A program made the position numbers and the translations under genes. DNA of 12,736 nt from Acidimicrobiia bacterium (GTDB taxonomy: Bacteria; Actinomycetota; Acidimicrobiia; Acidimicrobiales; Aldehydirespiratoraceae). The notes beneath the pieces were generated by a model, which worked only from the letters and a program-made list of their open reading frames with translations, was not told where the DNA came from and did not search any database. Shown one piece after another: positions 6,354-12,736 of the stretch. Location: the NCBI GenBank assembly GCA_022824605.1, contig JAJDZO010000010.1, positions 1-12,736 of the forward strand. The letters run 5' to 3'. The first letter of the stretch is position 1. Each line of letters opens with the position of its first letter.

Positions 6354-7355
6354 GTGACGGTGGCGGGAGCCGTCCTGGGCGGGCTGCTCGCGGATCTTCC
6401 CAGCCCCGACCGCTCGGCACAGGATCAGGTGGCAGCCCGTGCTGCCACCGTGCTGCGTCCGGCCGGCGCCTTCGCTCGACTCGACGCGGTGGCTGCCTGG
6501 CTGGCCGGATGGCAGAGCACGGCCACTCCTCGGGTGCAGCGGCCCCATGTGGCGGTTTTCGCCGCCGACCACGGTGTGGCCGCCGACGGGGTGAGCGCCT
6601 ACCCGGCAGAGGTGACGGCGGCGATGGTCGACGCCATCCGCGGCGGCGTGGCCACCATCGCGGTGCTGGCCCGAGAGGTGGGCGCCACTTTGGATCTGTT
6701 CGATGTGGGGGTGGGTCGGCCCACGGGCAACATCCGGCTGACCGACGCCATGAGCGACGACGAGTTCGACGAGGCCGTGGCTGCGGGCGCAGCGGCAGTG
6801 GAGTCGGTTGACGCCGATCTGCTGGTGGTGGGAGAGATCGGGATCGGCAACACCACGGCGGCCGCCGCCGTCGCGGCCGCCGTACTAGGCGGCGATGCCG
6901 AGGACTGGGTCGGACCGGGCACCGGTGTGGTCGGCGCCGCGCTGGCCCGCAAGTGCGACGTCGTCCAAGCCGCGCTCGAGCGGGTGGGGCCGGTCACACC
7001 GCTGGAGGCGTTGAGACGCCTGGGGGGACGGGAGTTGGCCGCCATGGCCGGTGCCGTCGCCGCGGCCCGTCACCGCCGGGTGCCGGTGGTGCTCGACGGG
7101 TTCATCTCCACCGCCGCGGTCGCTCCGCTGGCGGTGGCTCGCCCCGGCAGTCTCCACCACTGCATTGCCGGGCACTGCTCGGCCGAGCCCGGCCACCGGC
7201 GTGCGCTCCAGGCGCTCGGGCTCGATCCGCTGATGCGGCTCGACCTGCGGTTGGGTGAGGGGTCGGGCGCGTTGGTGGCGGTGCCGATCATCCGCATGGC
7301 CGTCGCCGCGGTGGTCGAGGTGGCCACCTTCGGCGAGTGGGGACTCCAGCCGTGA
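6354..7355 (+). CDS. cobT: Nicotinate-nucleotide--dimethylbenzimidazole phosphoribosyltransferase
   Basis: The enzyme makes alpha-ribazole phosphate from nicotinate mononucleotide and a lower-ligand base, activating the base for joining to cobinamide. The product has 333 residues, slightly short for the family. Hallmarks are VFAADHGVAADGVSAYP (about 68-84), VGEIGIGNTTAAAA, GPGTGV and the C-terminal LGEGSGALVAVPIIRMA. Glu302 in that last motif corresponds to the catalytic glutamate. The GTG start at 6354 has GAGG at 6341-6344 inside the end of cobU. Its TGA lies at the edge of a strong inverted repeat leading to cobS. Which base is used cannot be told from sequence. Confidence 0.95.
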   Translation: MTVAGAVLGGLLADLPSPDRSAQDQVAARAATVLRPAGAFARLDAVAAWLAGWQSTATPRVQRPHVAVFAADHGVAADGVSAYPAEVTAAMVDAIRGGVATIAVLAREVGATLDLFDVGVGRPTGNIRLTDAMSDDEFDEAVAAGAAAVESVDADLLVVGEIGIGNTTAAAAVAAAVLGGDAEDWVGPGTGVVGAALARKCDVVQAALERVGPVTPLEALRRLGGRELAAMAGAVAAARHRRVPVVLDGFISTAAVAPLAVARPGSLHHCIAGHCSAEPGHRRALQALGLDPLMRLDLRLGEGSGALVAVPIIRMAVAAVVEVATFGEWGLQP

Positions 7356-7436
7356 TCCCGAGCCCGCCGAGAACGGGCTCGGAGCCCGACGGATCGGGCG
7401 CTCGGCCCGTAACCCGCCCTGTGATCCCGAGCCCGC
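7352..7436 (+). repeat. Three-arm inverted/direct repeat between cobT and cobS
   Basis: The 16-bp string GTGATCCCGAGCCCGC occurs at 7352-7367, covering the cobT stop, and again at 7421-7436. Between them CGGGCTCGG (7374-7382) is the exact reverse complement of CCGAGCCCG, found in the first copy (7358-7366) and the second (7427-7435). The middle arm can therefore pair upstream (9 bp, 7-nt loop) or downstream, but not both. The downstream arm ends about 14 nt before the cobS start. Roles could be a processing or stalling hairpin, an attenuator-like switch on cobS, or a dispersed repeat element. No T tract follows, so simple termination is unlikely. Confidence 0.55.
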
Positions 7437-7449
7437 GGCGAGTTGTCCG

Positions 7450-8196
7450 GTGAGCCTGCGCCGCGCTTGGGCCTTCCTGACCCGGCTACCGGGGGGCGCG
7501 CACCCTGCCGACGAGCAGGAGCTAGGTCGCAGCGTCGGATGGTTCCCGCTGGTGGGCGCGGTTCTCGGCGGATTGTCGGGCGCGGTCTACTGGGCTCTTC
7601 ACGGTCCGGTCGGGTCGCTGACAGCCGCGGTGTTGGCGGTGGCCGCGAGTGCAGCCGCCACCGGCTGCTTCCACGAGGACGGCCTCGCCGACACCGCCGA
7701 CGCGCTCGGCGGCACCACCCGGGCACGGCGACTCGAGATCATGAAGGACTCCCGGGTCGGCGCTTTCGGAGTGATCGCGTTAGTGCTGTCGGTCCTGGTG
7801 CGAGTATCAGCCCTTTCGTCGCTCGGCCCCGTCGACGGATTGCTGGGTCTGGTGCTGGCGCACACGCTGGGCCGTGCCGCCGCCGTCGCCGTGATGATGA
7901 CCGCCCGTCCGGCTGCGCCTTCAGGTCTCGGTCACTGCTACGCCGCGCACTTGCCTCGCGGCTGGACTCAGGCGGCCGTGGTCGCCTCGTTGGCGGCCGC
8001 GGCCAGTCTCGGACCGGTCGGAGCAGCGGCCCTCGCGGCCGCTGCCGTCGGGGCCGCGACGGTGGGCCTGACAGCCCGGCGAGCCTTCGGCGGCACCACC
8101 GGCGACGTGCTAGGAGCCATTGAGCAAGTCGTCGAGATGGCCGTCCTGTTGTCCGCCGCGGCCTTGACGAGCACCCACGGCTGGACCTGGGCCTAG
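7450..8196 (+). CDS. cobS: Adenosylcobinamide-GDP ribazoletransferase (cobalamin synthase)
   Basis: This membrane enzyme joins AdoCbi-GDP to alpha-ribazole (or its phosphate), the last assembly step. The start GTG at 7450 is chosen because family similarity begins at once (SLRRAWAFLTRLP). It gives 248 residues, the usual size. The defining motif GCFHEDGLADTADALGG (72-88) is followed by RRLEIMKDSRVGAFG (93-107), with the acidic and Lys-Asp-Ser residues that bind the nucleotide substrate and metal. Several Ala/Val/Leu-rich stretches before and after are membrane helices. The ribosome site is weak (GGCGAG at about 7438-7443) and adjoins the repeat arm at 7427-7435, so translation may depend on local RNA folding. 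It belongs with cobU and cobT. Confidence 0.94.
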   Translation: MSLRRAWAFLTRLPGGAHPADEQELGRSVGWFPLVGAVLGGLSGAVYWALHGPVGSLTAAVLAVAASAAATGCFHEDGLADTADALGGTTRARRLEIMKDSRVGAFGVIALVLSVLVRVSALSSLGPVDGLLGLVLAHTLGRAAAVAVMMTARPAAPSGLGHCYAAHLPRGWTQAAVVASLAAAASLGPVGAAALAAAAVGAATVGLTARRAFGGTTGDVLGAIEQVVEMAVLLSAAALTSTHGWTWA

Positions 8197-8226
8197 AGAC
8201 GGATCAGCATCAACAGAGCCTGGAGC

Positions 8227-8248
8227 AGCGGCCGCTAGTGTCGCGACA
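8227..8248. promoter_or_regulatory. Two adjacent 10-bp palindromes upstream of the AIM24 gene
   Basis: AGCGGCCGCT (8227-8236) and TGTCGCGACA (8239-8248) are each perfect palindromes, with centres 12 bp apart. A TAnnnT hexamer, TAGTGT (8236-8241), which could be a -10 box, straddles them. They lie 26-48 bp before the start codon at 8275. A repressor operator over the promoter is plausible, but no regulator gene is nearby. Confidence 0.3.
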
Positions 8249-8274
8249 TCGGGCTAGACGGGTAGGAGGCAGCC

Positions 8275-9057
8275 ATGCGCAGCCACGAAATCGACTTCCG
8301 GATCTACGGCGACGACATGCAGTTCGTCGAGATCGAGCTTGACCCCGGCGAGATCGTCGTCGCCGAGGCCGGGGCCATGATGTACATGGAGCAGGGCATC
8401 ACCTTCGAAGCCAAGATGGGCGACGGTTCCGAGCCCGACCAGGGCACCTGGGGCAAGCTCAAGTCGGCGGCCAAGCGGGGCCTCACCGGTGAGGGCCTGT
8501 TCATGACCCACTTCACCAACAGCCACGGCCCCGGCAAGCAGCACGTGGCGATGGCCGCTCCCTATCCCGGCAAAATCCTGCCGGTCAACCTGGCCGCGGC
8601 GGGCGGGCAACTGCTGGCCCAGAAGGACGCCTTCCTGTGCGCCGCGTCGGGCACCAAGCTCGACATCGCCTTCAACCGCAAGATCGGCACGGGCCTCTTC
8701 GGCGGGGAGGGCTTCATCCTGCAGTCGATCTCCGGTGACGGGCTGGCCTTCCTGCACGCCGGCGGCACCATCGTCGAGAAGCAGCTCCAGGGAGAGACGC
8801 TGCGGATCGACACCGGCTGCATCGTGGCCTTCCAGCCCCAGATCCAGTACTCGATCGAGCGGGCCGGCAACCTCAAGTCGATGGCGTTCGGCGGTGAGGG
8901 CCTGTTCCTGGCCACCCTCACCGGCGTGGGCCGGGTGTGGCTGCAGTCGCTGCCGTTCAACCGCATCGCCGACCGGGTGATCGCCAACCTCAAGCCAGGC
9001 GGCTCCCAGGGCGAGGGCTCGGTAATCGGCGGACTGTCCAACATGTTCGAGCGCTAG
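8275..9057 (+). CDS. AIM24 / TIGR00266 family protein
   Basis: The product has 260 residues of the AIM24-like family (TIGR00266), a beta-rich, Gly-rich fold of unknown biochemical role. The mitochondrial namesake is linked to inner-membrane organisation; nothing comparable is established for bacterial members. Recognisable family features are the early QFVEIELDPGEIVVAEAGAM segment, the AAPYPGKILPVNL turn, a repeated GTGLFGGEGF / GGEGLFLATLTG pattern in the second half, and a terminal GLSNMFER. There is no signal peptide or membrane helix, so it is probably cytoplasmic. The ATG at 8275 has a near-perfect AGGAGG at 8264-8269, the strongest ribosome site in the window. It stands alone between cobS (78 nt away, same strand) and a convergent hydratase gene. 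A functional link to B12 is not supported. Confidence 0.85.
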   Translation: MRSHEIDFRIYGDDMQFVEIELDPGEIVVAEAGAMMYMEQGITFEAKMGDGSEPDQGTWGKLKSAAKRGLTGEGLFMTHFTNSHGPGKQHVAMAAPYPGKILPVNLAAAGGQLLAQKDAFLCAASGTKLDIAFNRKIGTGLFGGEGFILQSISGDGLAFLHAGGTIVEKQLQGETLRIDTGCIVAFQPQIQYSIERAGNLKSMAFGGEGLFLATLTGVGRVWLQSLPFNRIADRVIANLKPGGSQGEGSVIGGLSNMFER

Positions 9058-9069
9058 CTCCGAGACCGC

Positions 9070-9083
9070 CGCGCCGCAGCGCG
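9070..9083. terminator. Weak hairpin in the convergent AIM24/hydratase gap
   Basis: CGCGC (9070-9074) pairs with GCGCG (9079-9083) around a CGCA tetraloop. It is centred in the 30-nt gap between two convergent stop codons (9057 and 9088). There is no T tract, and short GC-only stems arise easily in such DNA, so this is a weak candidate for a shared terminator. Confidence 0.2.
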
Positions 9084-9087
9084 CCGG

Positions 9088-9933
9088 TCAGACGATCGGG
9101 ACGCTGAAGGCTCCCAGCGGGCCGAAGTCGAAGTGGAAGTCGTCGCCCGGCGCCACCGCCATCGGACGGGTGAACGAGCCCGACAGGATCACCTGCCCCG
9201 CTCGCAGCAACCGGCCCTGCTCGGCGTAGCGTCGAGCCAGCCACACGATGCCGTTGGCGGGATGGTCGAGCACGCCTGCGGCCAGCCCGGTCTCCTCCAC
9301 CGCCCCGTTGCGGTAGGCGATGGCACCGATCCGGCGCAGGTCGGTGTCACGCGGGCCCACCGGCTGGCCGCCGGTGACGATGCCGGCGTCGGCCGCGTTG
9401 TCGGCGATGGTGTCCACCACGGTTCGGGTGCGGCCGGTGGCCGGGTCGGTGCGGGGCGTGCGGGCTGCGATCAACTCCACCGCGGCGCTCACACGGTCGG
9501 TGGCGTCGAGCACATCGTCGATCCGCAGGTCGGCGCCGCTGATGTCGTCGGCCAGCACGAAGGCCAGCTCCACCTCGAGTCGCATATCGCAGAAGTCGGC
9601 GGCCGCGACAGGCTCGCCAGCAGCGAACACCATGGTGTCGGTCAGGAAGCCCGAGTCGGGAGTGTCGATGTTCATGGCCTGCTGCATGGCCCGGCTGGTG
9701 AGACCGATCTTGTGGCCGATCACCGTCTCGCCCCGGCCCCGGCGGATGTCCAGCCAGGCGGCCTGCACCCGGTAGGCGTCATCGATGGTCATTTGCGGGT
9801 AGACGCTGGTGGTCTGGCGAACCTGCCTGCGTTCCCGCTCGGCGGTGTCGAGCAGCTCGGCCTCGGCCCGGATCTCGCCGTCGGTGAGCGAGGATGCGGC
9901 GGCTGCTTCGTTCCCCGAAGGGAGAGCGTTCAC
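9088..9933 (-). CDS. hpaH: 2-oxo-hept-4-ene-1,7-dioate hydratase-like (HpaH/HpcG family)
   Basis: The enzyme hydrates the dienol/2-oxo-enoate product of aromatic meta-cleavage, giving the hydroxy-oxo acid that an aldolase then splits. The product has 281 residues. GHKIGLTSRAMQQAMNIDTPDSGFL (73-97) is strongly HpaH-like. Putative metal ligands are Glu120 and Glu122 (RLEVELAF) and Glu153, with the same Glu-x-Glu...Glu spacing as in E. coli HpcG. A segment ending AGQVILSGSFTRP and a GDDFHFDFGPLG close complete the fold. The GTG start at 9933 overlaps the stop of the upstream oxidoreductase by 4 nt (GTGA), so translation is coupled. Related 2-hydroxypentadienoate hydratases are similar; the neighbouring HpaF-type isomerase favours the homoprotocatechuate pathway. 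Confidence 0.88.
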   Translation of the reverse strand: MNALPSGNEAAAASSLTDGEIRAEAELLDTAERERRQVRQTTSVYPQMTIDDAYRVQAAWLDIRRGRGETVIGHKIGLTSRAMQQAMNIDTPDSGFLTDTMVFAAGEPVAAADFCDMRLEVELAFVLADDISGADLRIDDVLDATDRVSAAVELIAARTPRTDPATGRTRTVVDTIADNAADAGIVTGGQPVGPRDTDLRRIGAIAYRNGAVEETGLAAGVLDHPANGIVWLARRYAEQGRLLRAGQVILSGSFTRPMAVAPGDDFHFDFGPLGAFSVPIV

Positions 9934-10919
9934 GGGATGAGCAGGATCTTCCCGGCGAGGCTGCGGCCTTGCAGCAGCCGGTGTGCCTCAGGCGCCTCAG
10001 CCAGCGGCAGTCTCGCGGCGATCCGCACCTCAAGGTCGCCCGCCGCGATCCAGCCGTACAGTTCCGCCACCCGGCTGTCCAGTTCGGCTCGGTCGGAGAT
10101 GTAGTCCCAAAGCCGGGGCCGGGTGAGCCAGAGCGACCTCGGCGCCAGATGCAGCGGCGACTTCGATTCCACCGCTCCCGATGCGTTGCCGAATGTGACC
10201 ATCGCGCCTCGCAGGCCCAGCAGGCGCACGCTGTCGTCGTACACGGCCGCGCCCACCCCGTCGTACACAACGCTGATGGCCTCCGGTCCGACCGCGGCCT
10301 CGACCCCGGCCACCAAGTCGGTGGTCGTGTAGTTGACGACGTGGTCGGCCCCGGCGGACCGGGCCACCTCGGCCTTGGCGTCCGAGCCCACGGTGGCCAC
10401 CACCTCTGCTCCCCGCAGCTTGGCCATCTGTACGATCAGGCGGCCGGTGCCGCCGGCAGCGGCGTGGACCAGACAGCGGTCGCCGGGTCCGATGCGGGGA
10501 CAATCGGCGATCAGGTAGTGGGCGGTCAGGCCCTGCAGGCTCACCGCGGCGGCCGTCTCGAGGTCGACGCCGTCGGGAACCTTGTAGGCCACCGACGTGT
10601 TGATCGCTGCTCGCCCGGCGTAGGAGCCGTTCGATCCGGCCCAAGCCACCCGGTCGCCGGGAGCGAAACCGTCCACCCCCGCGCCGACCTCCAGCACGGT
10701 GCCGGCGCCTTCCTGGCCCAGCACCGCCGGCAACGCCAACTCATAGAGGCCGGTGCGGTGGTAGGTGTCGATGTAGTTCACCCCGGCCGCGGCCACCTCC
10801 ACGGTGATCTGCCCCTCGCCCGGCGCCGGGTCGGGCCGCTCGACGAGGTGCATCACCTCCGGCCCGCCCGTCTCTGCGATCTGAACCGCCGCGCTGGTCG
10901 CGTTGCCTGCTGTAGCCAT
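9930..10919 (-). CDS. NADPH:quinone oxidoreductase, MDR superfamily
   Basis: This is a zinc-free medium-chain dehydrogenase/reductase of the quinone-oxidoreductase type, likely an NADPH-dependent reductase of quinones or enones. The product has 329 residues. The catalytic domain shows VEVAAAGVNYIDTYHRTGLY (about 40-59) and LGQEGAGTVLEVG (67-79). The nucleotide-binding fold has VHAAAGGTGRLIVQMAK (151-167), a Gly-Thr-Gly variant of the usual AAAGGVG, followed by GAEVVATVGSDAK. YDGVGAAVYDDS is also typical. ATG at 10919 is preceded by GGGAGG. It lies 48 nt after the hpaG-like gene and overlaps the hydratase gene, so it is part of the operon. It has no assigned step in the canonical homoprotocatechuate route. 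Confidence 0.88.
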   Translation of the reverse strand: MATAGNATSAAVQIAETGGPEVMHLVERPDPAPGEGQITVEVAAAGVNYIDTYHRTGLYELALPAVLGQEGAGTVLEVGAGVDGFAPGDRVAWAGSNGSYAGRAAINTSVAYKVPDGVDLETAAAVSLQGLTAHYLIADCPRIGPGDRCLVHAAAGGTGRLIVQMAKLRGAEVVATVGSDAKAEVARSAGADHVVNYTTTDLVAGVEAAVGPEAISVVYDGVGAAVYDDSVRLLGLRGAMVTFGNASGAVESKSPLHLAPRSLWLTRPRLWDYISDRAELDSRVAELYGWIAAGDLEVRIAARLPLAEAPEAHRLLQGRSLAGKILLIP

Positions 10920-10967
10920 CGTGTGCCTCCCGTGATCGCTTCGAGGTGAGGCTACGGCTGCGACGCT

Positions 10968-11837
10968 CTAGTGGGTCTGCTCGTCGCGGATCGGGTTGCG
11001 GAGAGTTCCGATCTCGGGGACGGTCACCTCCACCACGTCGCCGGGCTTGAGCCACACGGGCGGATCGAAACGGGCGCCCGCGCCGGTGGGAGTGCCGGTG
11101 AAGATCACATCACCGGCGTCGAGGGGCACGAAGGTGGACAGGTAGTGGATCTGGTACTCGATCCCGAAGTGCATGTTGGCGGCGAGGTCGTCCTGGCGGA
11201 GTTCGCCGTTGACTCGGGTGGTGAGGTGCAGGTCGGCGAAGTCTCCGATCTCGTCGAGAGTCACCAGCCACGGGCCGATCGAGCCGCTGCGGTGCCAGTT
11301 CTTGCCCTGGGTCACGTTGAAGCGGCCGTGGCGCAGCCAGTCGCGGATGGTGCCCTCGTTGCCGAGGCTCACCCCGGCGATGTGGCTGCGAGCATCCTCG
11401 ATGGCAATGCGGCGCCCGCCGGTTCCGATCACCACCACGATCTCCCCCTCGTAGTCGAGCTGCTCGGACTCGGGAGGCCGCAACATTGCCTGCTCGTGGC
11501 CGACCAGCGTCTCGGGGAAGCGCACGAACACGCTGGGGTAGGCGTCGCGGCGGTTCTCGGTGTACTCCGCTCCGCGCCCGCCGTAGTTCACGCCGATGCA
11601 GATGATCTTGCCGGGTCGAGGGAGTAGACGTTCGAAGCTGATGTCGCCGAGGGCGTGGTCGGCCGCCATGCCGGACTCTGCGGTGCGGGACGCCTCATCG
11701 ACTCGCTGCTGGGCGATCAGATCTCCGAGATCCTTCACGCCGTCGATGCGCGCCGCCAGGTCGACGACTCCGGTGCCGTCGGCGGTGAGCATGCCGAACG
11801 ACGACGTGCCGTTGGCCCGATAGCTCAGCAGTCGCAT
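10968..11837 (-). CDS. hpaG: Fumarylacetoacetate hydrolase family protein (HpaG-like)
   Basis: The product has 289 residues and a single FAH domain. FAH enzymes of meta-cleavage clusters decarboxylate or isomerise 5-oxopent-3-ene-1,2,5-tricarboxylate and related 2-oxo acids using Mg2+. The core begins near LPRPGKIICIGVNYGGR (72-88). Putative metal ligands are Glu130 and Glu132 (LDYEGEIVVVIG) and Glu161 in GNEGTIRDW, where many relatives have Asp. QGKNW, SIGPWLVTLDE and FTGTPTGAG follow, all typical. Start ATG at 11837 has GTGAGG six bases upstream on the minus strand; the frame is open further but overlaps the divergent hpaF start. E. coli HpaG is a fused two-domain protein, whereas this is one domain, so the exact reaction is uncertain. 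First gene of the minus-strand operon. Confidence 0.82.
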   Translation of the reverse strand: MRLLSYRANGTSSFGMLTADGTGVVDLAARIDGVKDLGDLIAQQRVDEASRTAESGMAADHALGDISFERLLPRPGKIICIGVNYGGRGAEYTENRRDAYPSVFVRFPETLVGHEQAMLRPPESEQLDYEGEIVVVIGTGGRRIAIEDARSHIAGVSLGNEGTIRDWLRHGRFNVTQGKNWHRSGSIGPWLVTLDEIGDFADLHLTTRVNGELRQDDLAANMHFGIEYQIHYLSTFVPLDAGDVIFTGTPTGAGARFDPPVWLKPGDVVEVTVPEIGTLRNPIRDEQTH

Positions 11838-11898
11838 GTACAACCTCACCCGATCGGCAGGGGACCGAACCGTACAATCGTGCCGGAACGGACCGAAC
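11838..11898. promoter_or_regulatory. Divergent promoter region of the hpa-like locus
   Basis: Only 61 bp separate the two divergent start codons. On the plus strand TACAAT (11873-11878) is a good -10 box, placing the start of hpaF mRNA about 15 nt before its ATG. No good -35 is seen. GGACCGAAC occurs twice as a direct repeat (11862-11870 and 11890-11898), and GTACAA twice (11838-11843 and 11872-11877). These could be sites for a regulator acting on both operons; no regulator gene is in the window. Confidence 0.4.
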
Positions 11899-12297
11899 AT
11901 GCCTCACATCACCATCGAGTTCTCGTCCAACCTCAGCGAGCTGACCGACATCGACGCCCTCGTCGCGGCCGTGCACGAGGCGGCACTGGACGACGGGGTG
12001 CCCGCCCTCGACGCGCTGCGTACCAGGGCTGCACCCCGCGAGCACTACCGCATCGCGGACGGCAATCCGGCCTACGGATTCGTGTATGTGACGGCCCGCA
12101 TCGGACCGGGTCGAGAACCCGAGACGATCCAGCGGTTCCTCAACCGTCTCATCGACACCGTCGATGCAGCGCTGGCACCGATTCAGGCGGAGCATCCGAC
12201 CGCCGTCAGCGCCGAGGTCCAGTTGATCGACCCGGCCATGCGCATCAACCGCAACCACATCCGCACCCATCTCCGGGGCGACCGGCCCGGCCTCTAG
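11899..12297 (+). CDS. hpaF: 5-carboxymethyl-2-hydroxymuconate delta-isomerase
   Basis: A tautomerase-superfamily enzyme that ketonises 5-carboxymethyl-2-hydroxymuconate in homoprotocatechuate degradation. The product has 132 residues, close to the usual 125-130. The start is fixed by MPHITIEFSSNL: after Met removal the N-terminal proline is the catalytic base, which rules out the upstream in-frame ATG at 11836. The HYRIADGNPAYGFVYVTARIGPGR segment and the C-terminal MRINRNHIR are family-typical. The ribosome site is weak (GGAAC/GGACC only), and the leader is short if the TACAAT box is used. It is transcribed away from the hpaG-like gene and followed after 98 nt by an aldehyde dehydrogenase gene. 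Confidence 0.9.
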   Translation: MPHITIEFSSNLSELTDIDALVAAVHEAALDDGVPALDALRTRAAPREHYRIADGNPAYGFVYVTARIGPGREPETIQRFLNRLIDTVDAALAPIQAEHPTAVSAEVQLIDPAMRINRNHIRTHLRGDRPGL

Positions 12298-12354
12298 CGG
12301 CGGCTACAGGCTGCGGGTCGGCGCGTCGGGCGATCTGGCGGCGAGCTACTCCGG

Positions 12355-12360
12355 TAGCGT
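12355..12360 (+). promoter_or_regulatory. Candidate -10 box before the aldehyde dehydrogenase gene
   Basis: TAGCGT fits the TAnnnT pattern and would start transcription about 30 nt before the GTG at 12396. No -35 element is evident and the 98-nt gap after hpaF holds no strong hairpin, so the gene may instead be read through from hpaF. Confidence 0.2.
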
Positions 12361-12395
12361 GCGCTGCACTGCGGGTTCCACGGGAGGTTGAAGCG

Positions 12396-12736
12396 GTGCA
12401 GACACAGATGCTTATCGGCGGCACTTGGCGAGACAGTGCGGCCGAGCGGATCGAGGTGCTAGACCCGGCTACCGGCGACGGCATCGCCGAAGTGGCCGCG
12501 GGCGGTCCAGCCGAGGCCCTGGCGGCCTGCGACGCGGCCGCGGCCGCCCAACCCGGTTGGGCAGCCACCGCGCCCCGGGTCCGCTCTGAGATTCTGCGCG
12601 ACTGCCATCGGATCATGCTGGAGCACACCGACGAACTGGCCCGTCTGATCACCCTCGAACACGGCAAACCCCAGGCCGACGCGGTGGGGGAGGTGGCCTA
12701 CGCGGCCGAGTTCTTCCGCTGGAACGCCGAGGAGAC
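12396..12736 (+). CDS. gabD: Aldehyde dehydrogenase, succinate-semialdehyde dehydrogenase-like (partial)
   Basis: The first 113 residues of an NAD(P)-dependent aldehyde dehydrogenase run off the right edge. They show LIGGTWRDSAAERIEVLDPATG, then AAQPGWAATAPRVRSEILRD, then LITLEHGKPQADAVGEVAYAAEFFRW. The last segment is characteristic of the succinate-semialdehyde dehydrogenase branch. The catalytic Cys and Glu lie beyond the window. The GTG start at 12396 has GGGAGG at 12382-12387; an in-frame ATG at 12408 is less well placed. Since the homoprotocatechuate pathway yields pyruvate and succinate semialdehyde, this enzyme would send the product to succinate. An HpaE-type semialdehyde dehydrogenase is the alternative. 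Confidence 0.85.
   Translation, partial: MQTQMLIGGTWRDSAAERIEVLDPATGDGIAEVAAGGPAEALAACDAAAAAQPGWAATAPRVRSEILRDCHRIMLEHTDELARLITLEHGKPQADAVGEVAYAAEFFRWNAEE

Noticed and set aside
4872..6572. 566-codon open frame on the minus strand across cobU and part of cobQ
   Set aside because: Composition is Arg/Gly/Pro/His-rich with no motif, and it overlaps cobU, which has intact catalytic motifs.
7255..7449. N-terminal extension of CobS into cobT
   Set aside because: The extension is Arg/Trp/Ser-rich, overlaps the conserved C-terminus of CobT, and CobS similarity begins at the GTG at 7450.
9133..10949. Two long plus-strand frames opposite the hydratase and oxidoreductase
   Set aside because: No conserved motif; the minus-strand genes show family motifs and a 4-nt coupled overlap.

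Overview
The window is GC-rich, densely coded DNA with many GTG and TTG starts and 4-nt gene overlaps. The lipoprotein has a long Thr/Ala/Pro linker after its lipobox. Together these suggest an actinobacterium, possibly of the Acidimicrobiia; the lineage is an inference from style, not from a marker gene. No rRNA, tRNA, CRISPR array, transposase or phage gene was seen.

The left two thirds (about 1-8196) is a vitamin B12 uptake and assembly locus. A cobalamin riboswitch (246-346) precedes a four-gene, partly overlapping unit on the plus strand: corrinoid-binding lipoprotein (btuF), permease (btuC), ATPase (btuD) and corrinoid adenosyltransferase (cobO). cobQ (cobyric acid synthase) lies on the minus strand, convergent with cobO and divergent from a second plus-strand unit, cobU-cobT-cobS, which does nucleotide-loop assembly. 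The set can import a corrinoid, adenosylate it, amidate it to cobyric acid and attach the lower ligand. Corrin-ring genes and cbiB/cobD are not in the window. The riboswitch lies only in front of the transport/adenosylation unit.

A stand-alone AIM24/TIGR00266-family gene (8275-9057) follows, with a strong ribosome binding site and two back-to-back 10-bp palindromes just upstream.

The right third (9088-12736) is a divergent aromatic-degradation locus resembling the lower homoprotocatechuate (4-hydroxyphenylacetate meta-cleavage) pathway. On the minus strand are a fumarylacetoacetate-hydrolase-family gene (hpaG-like), a quinone oxidoreductase of the MDR superfamily, and an HpaH-like hydratase. 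On the plus strand are an HpaF-type isomerase and the start of an aldehyde dehydrogenase resembling succinate-semialdehyde dehydrogenase, which would finish the pathway. The 61-bp divergent promoter region carries a plausible -10 element and a 9-bp direct repeat.

No clearly new multi-gene system was found. The best unexplained items are a short ORF between cobQ and cobU whose end resembles a CobO C-terminus, a three-arm inverted/direct repeat between cobT and cobS, the paired palindromes before the AIM24 gene, and the oxidoreductase embedded in the hpa-like operon.
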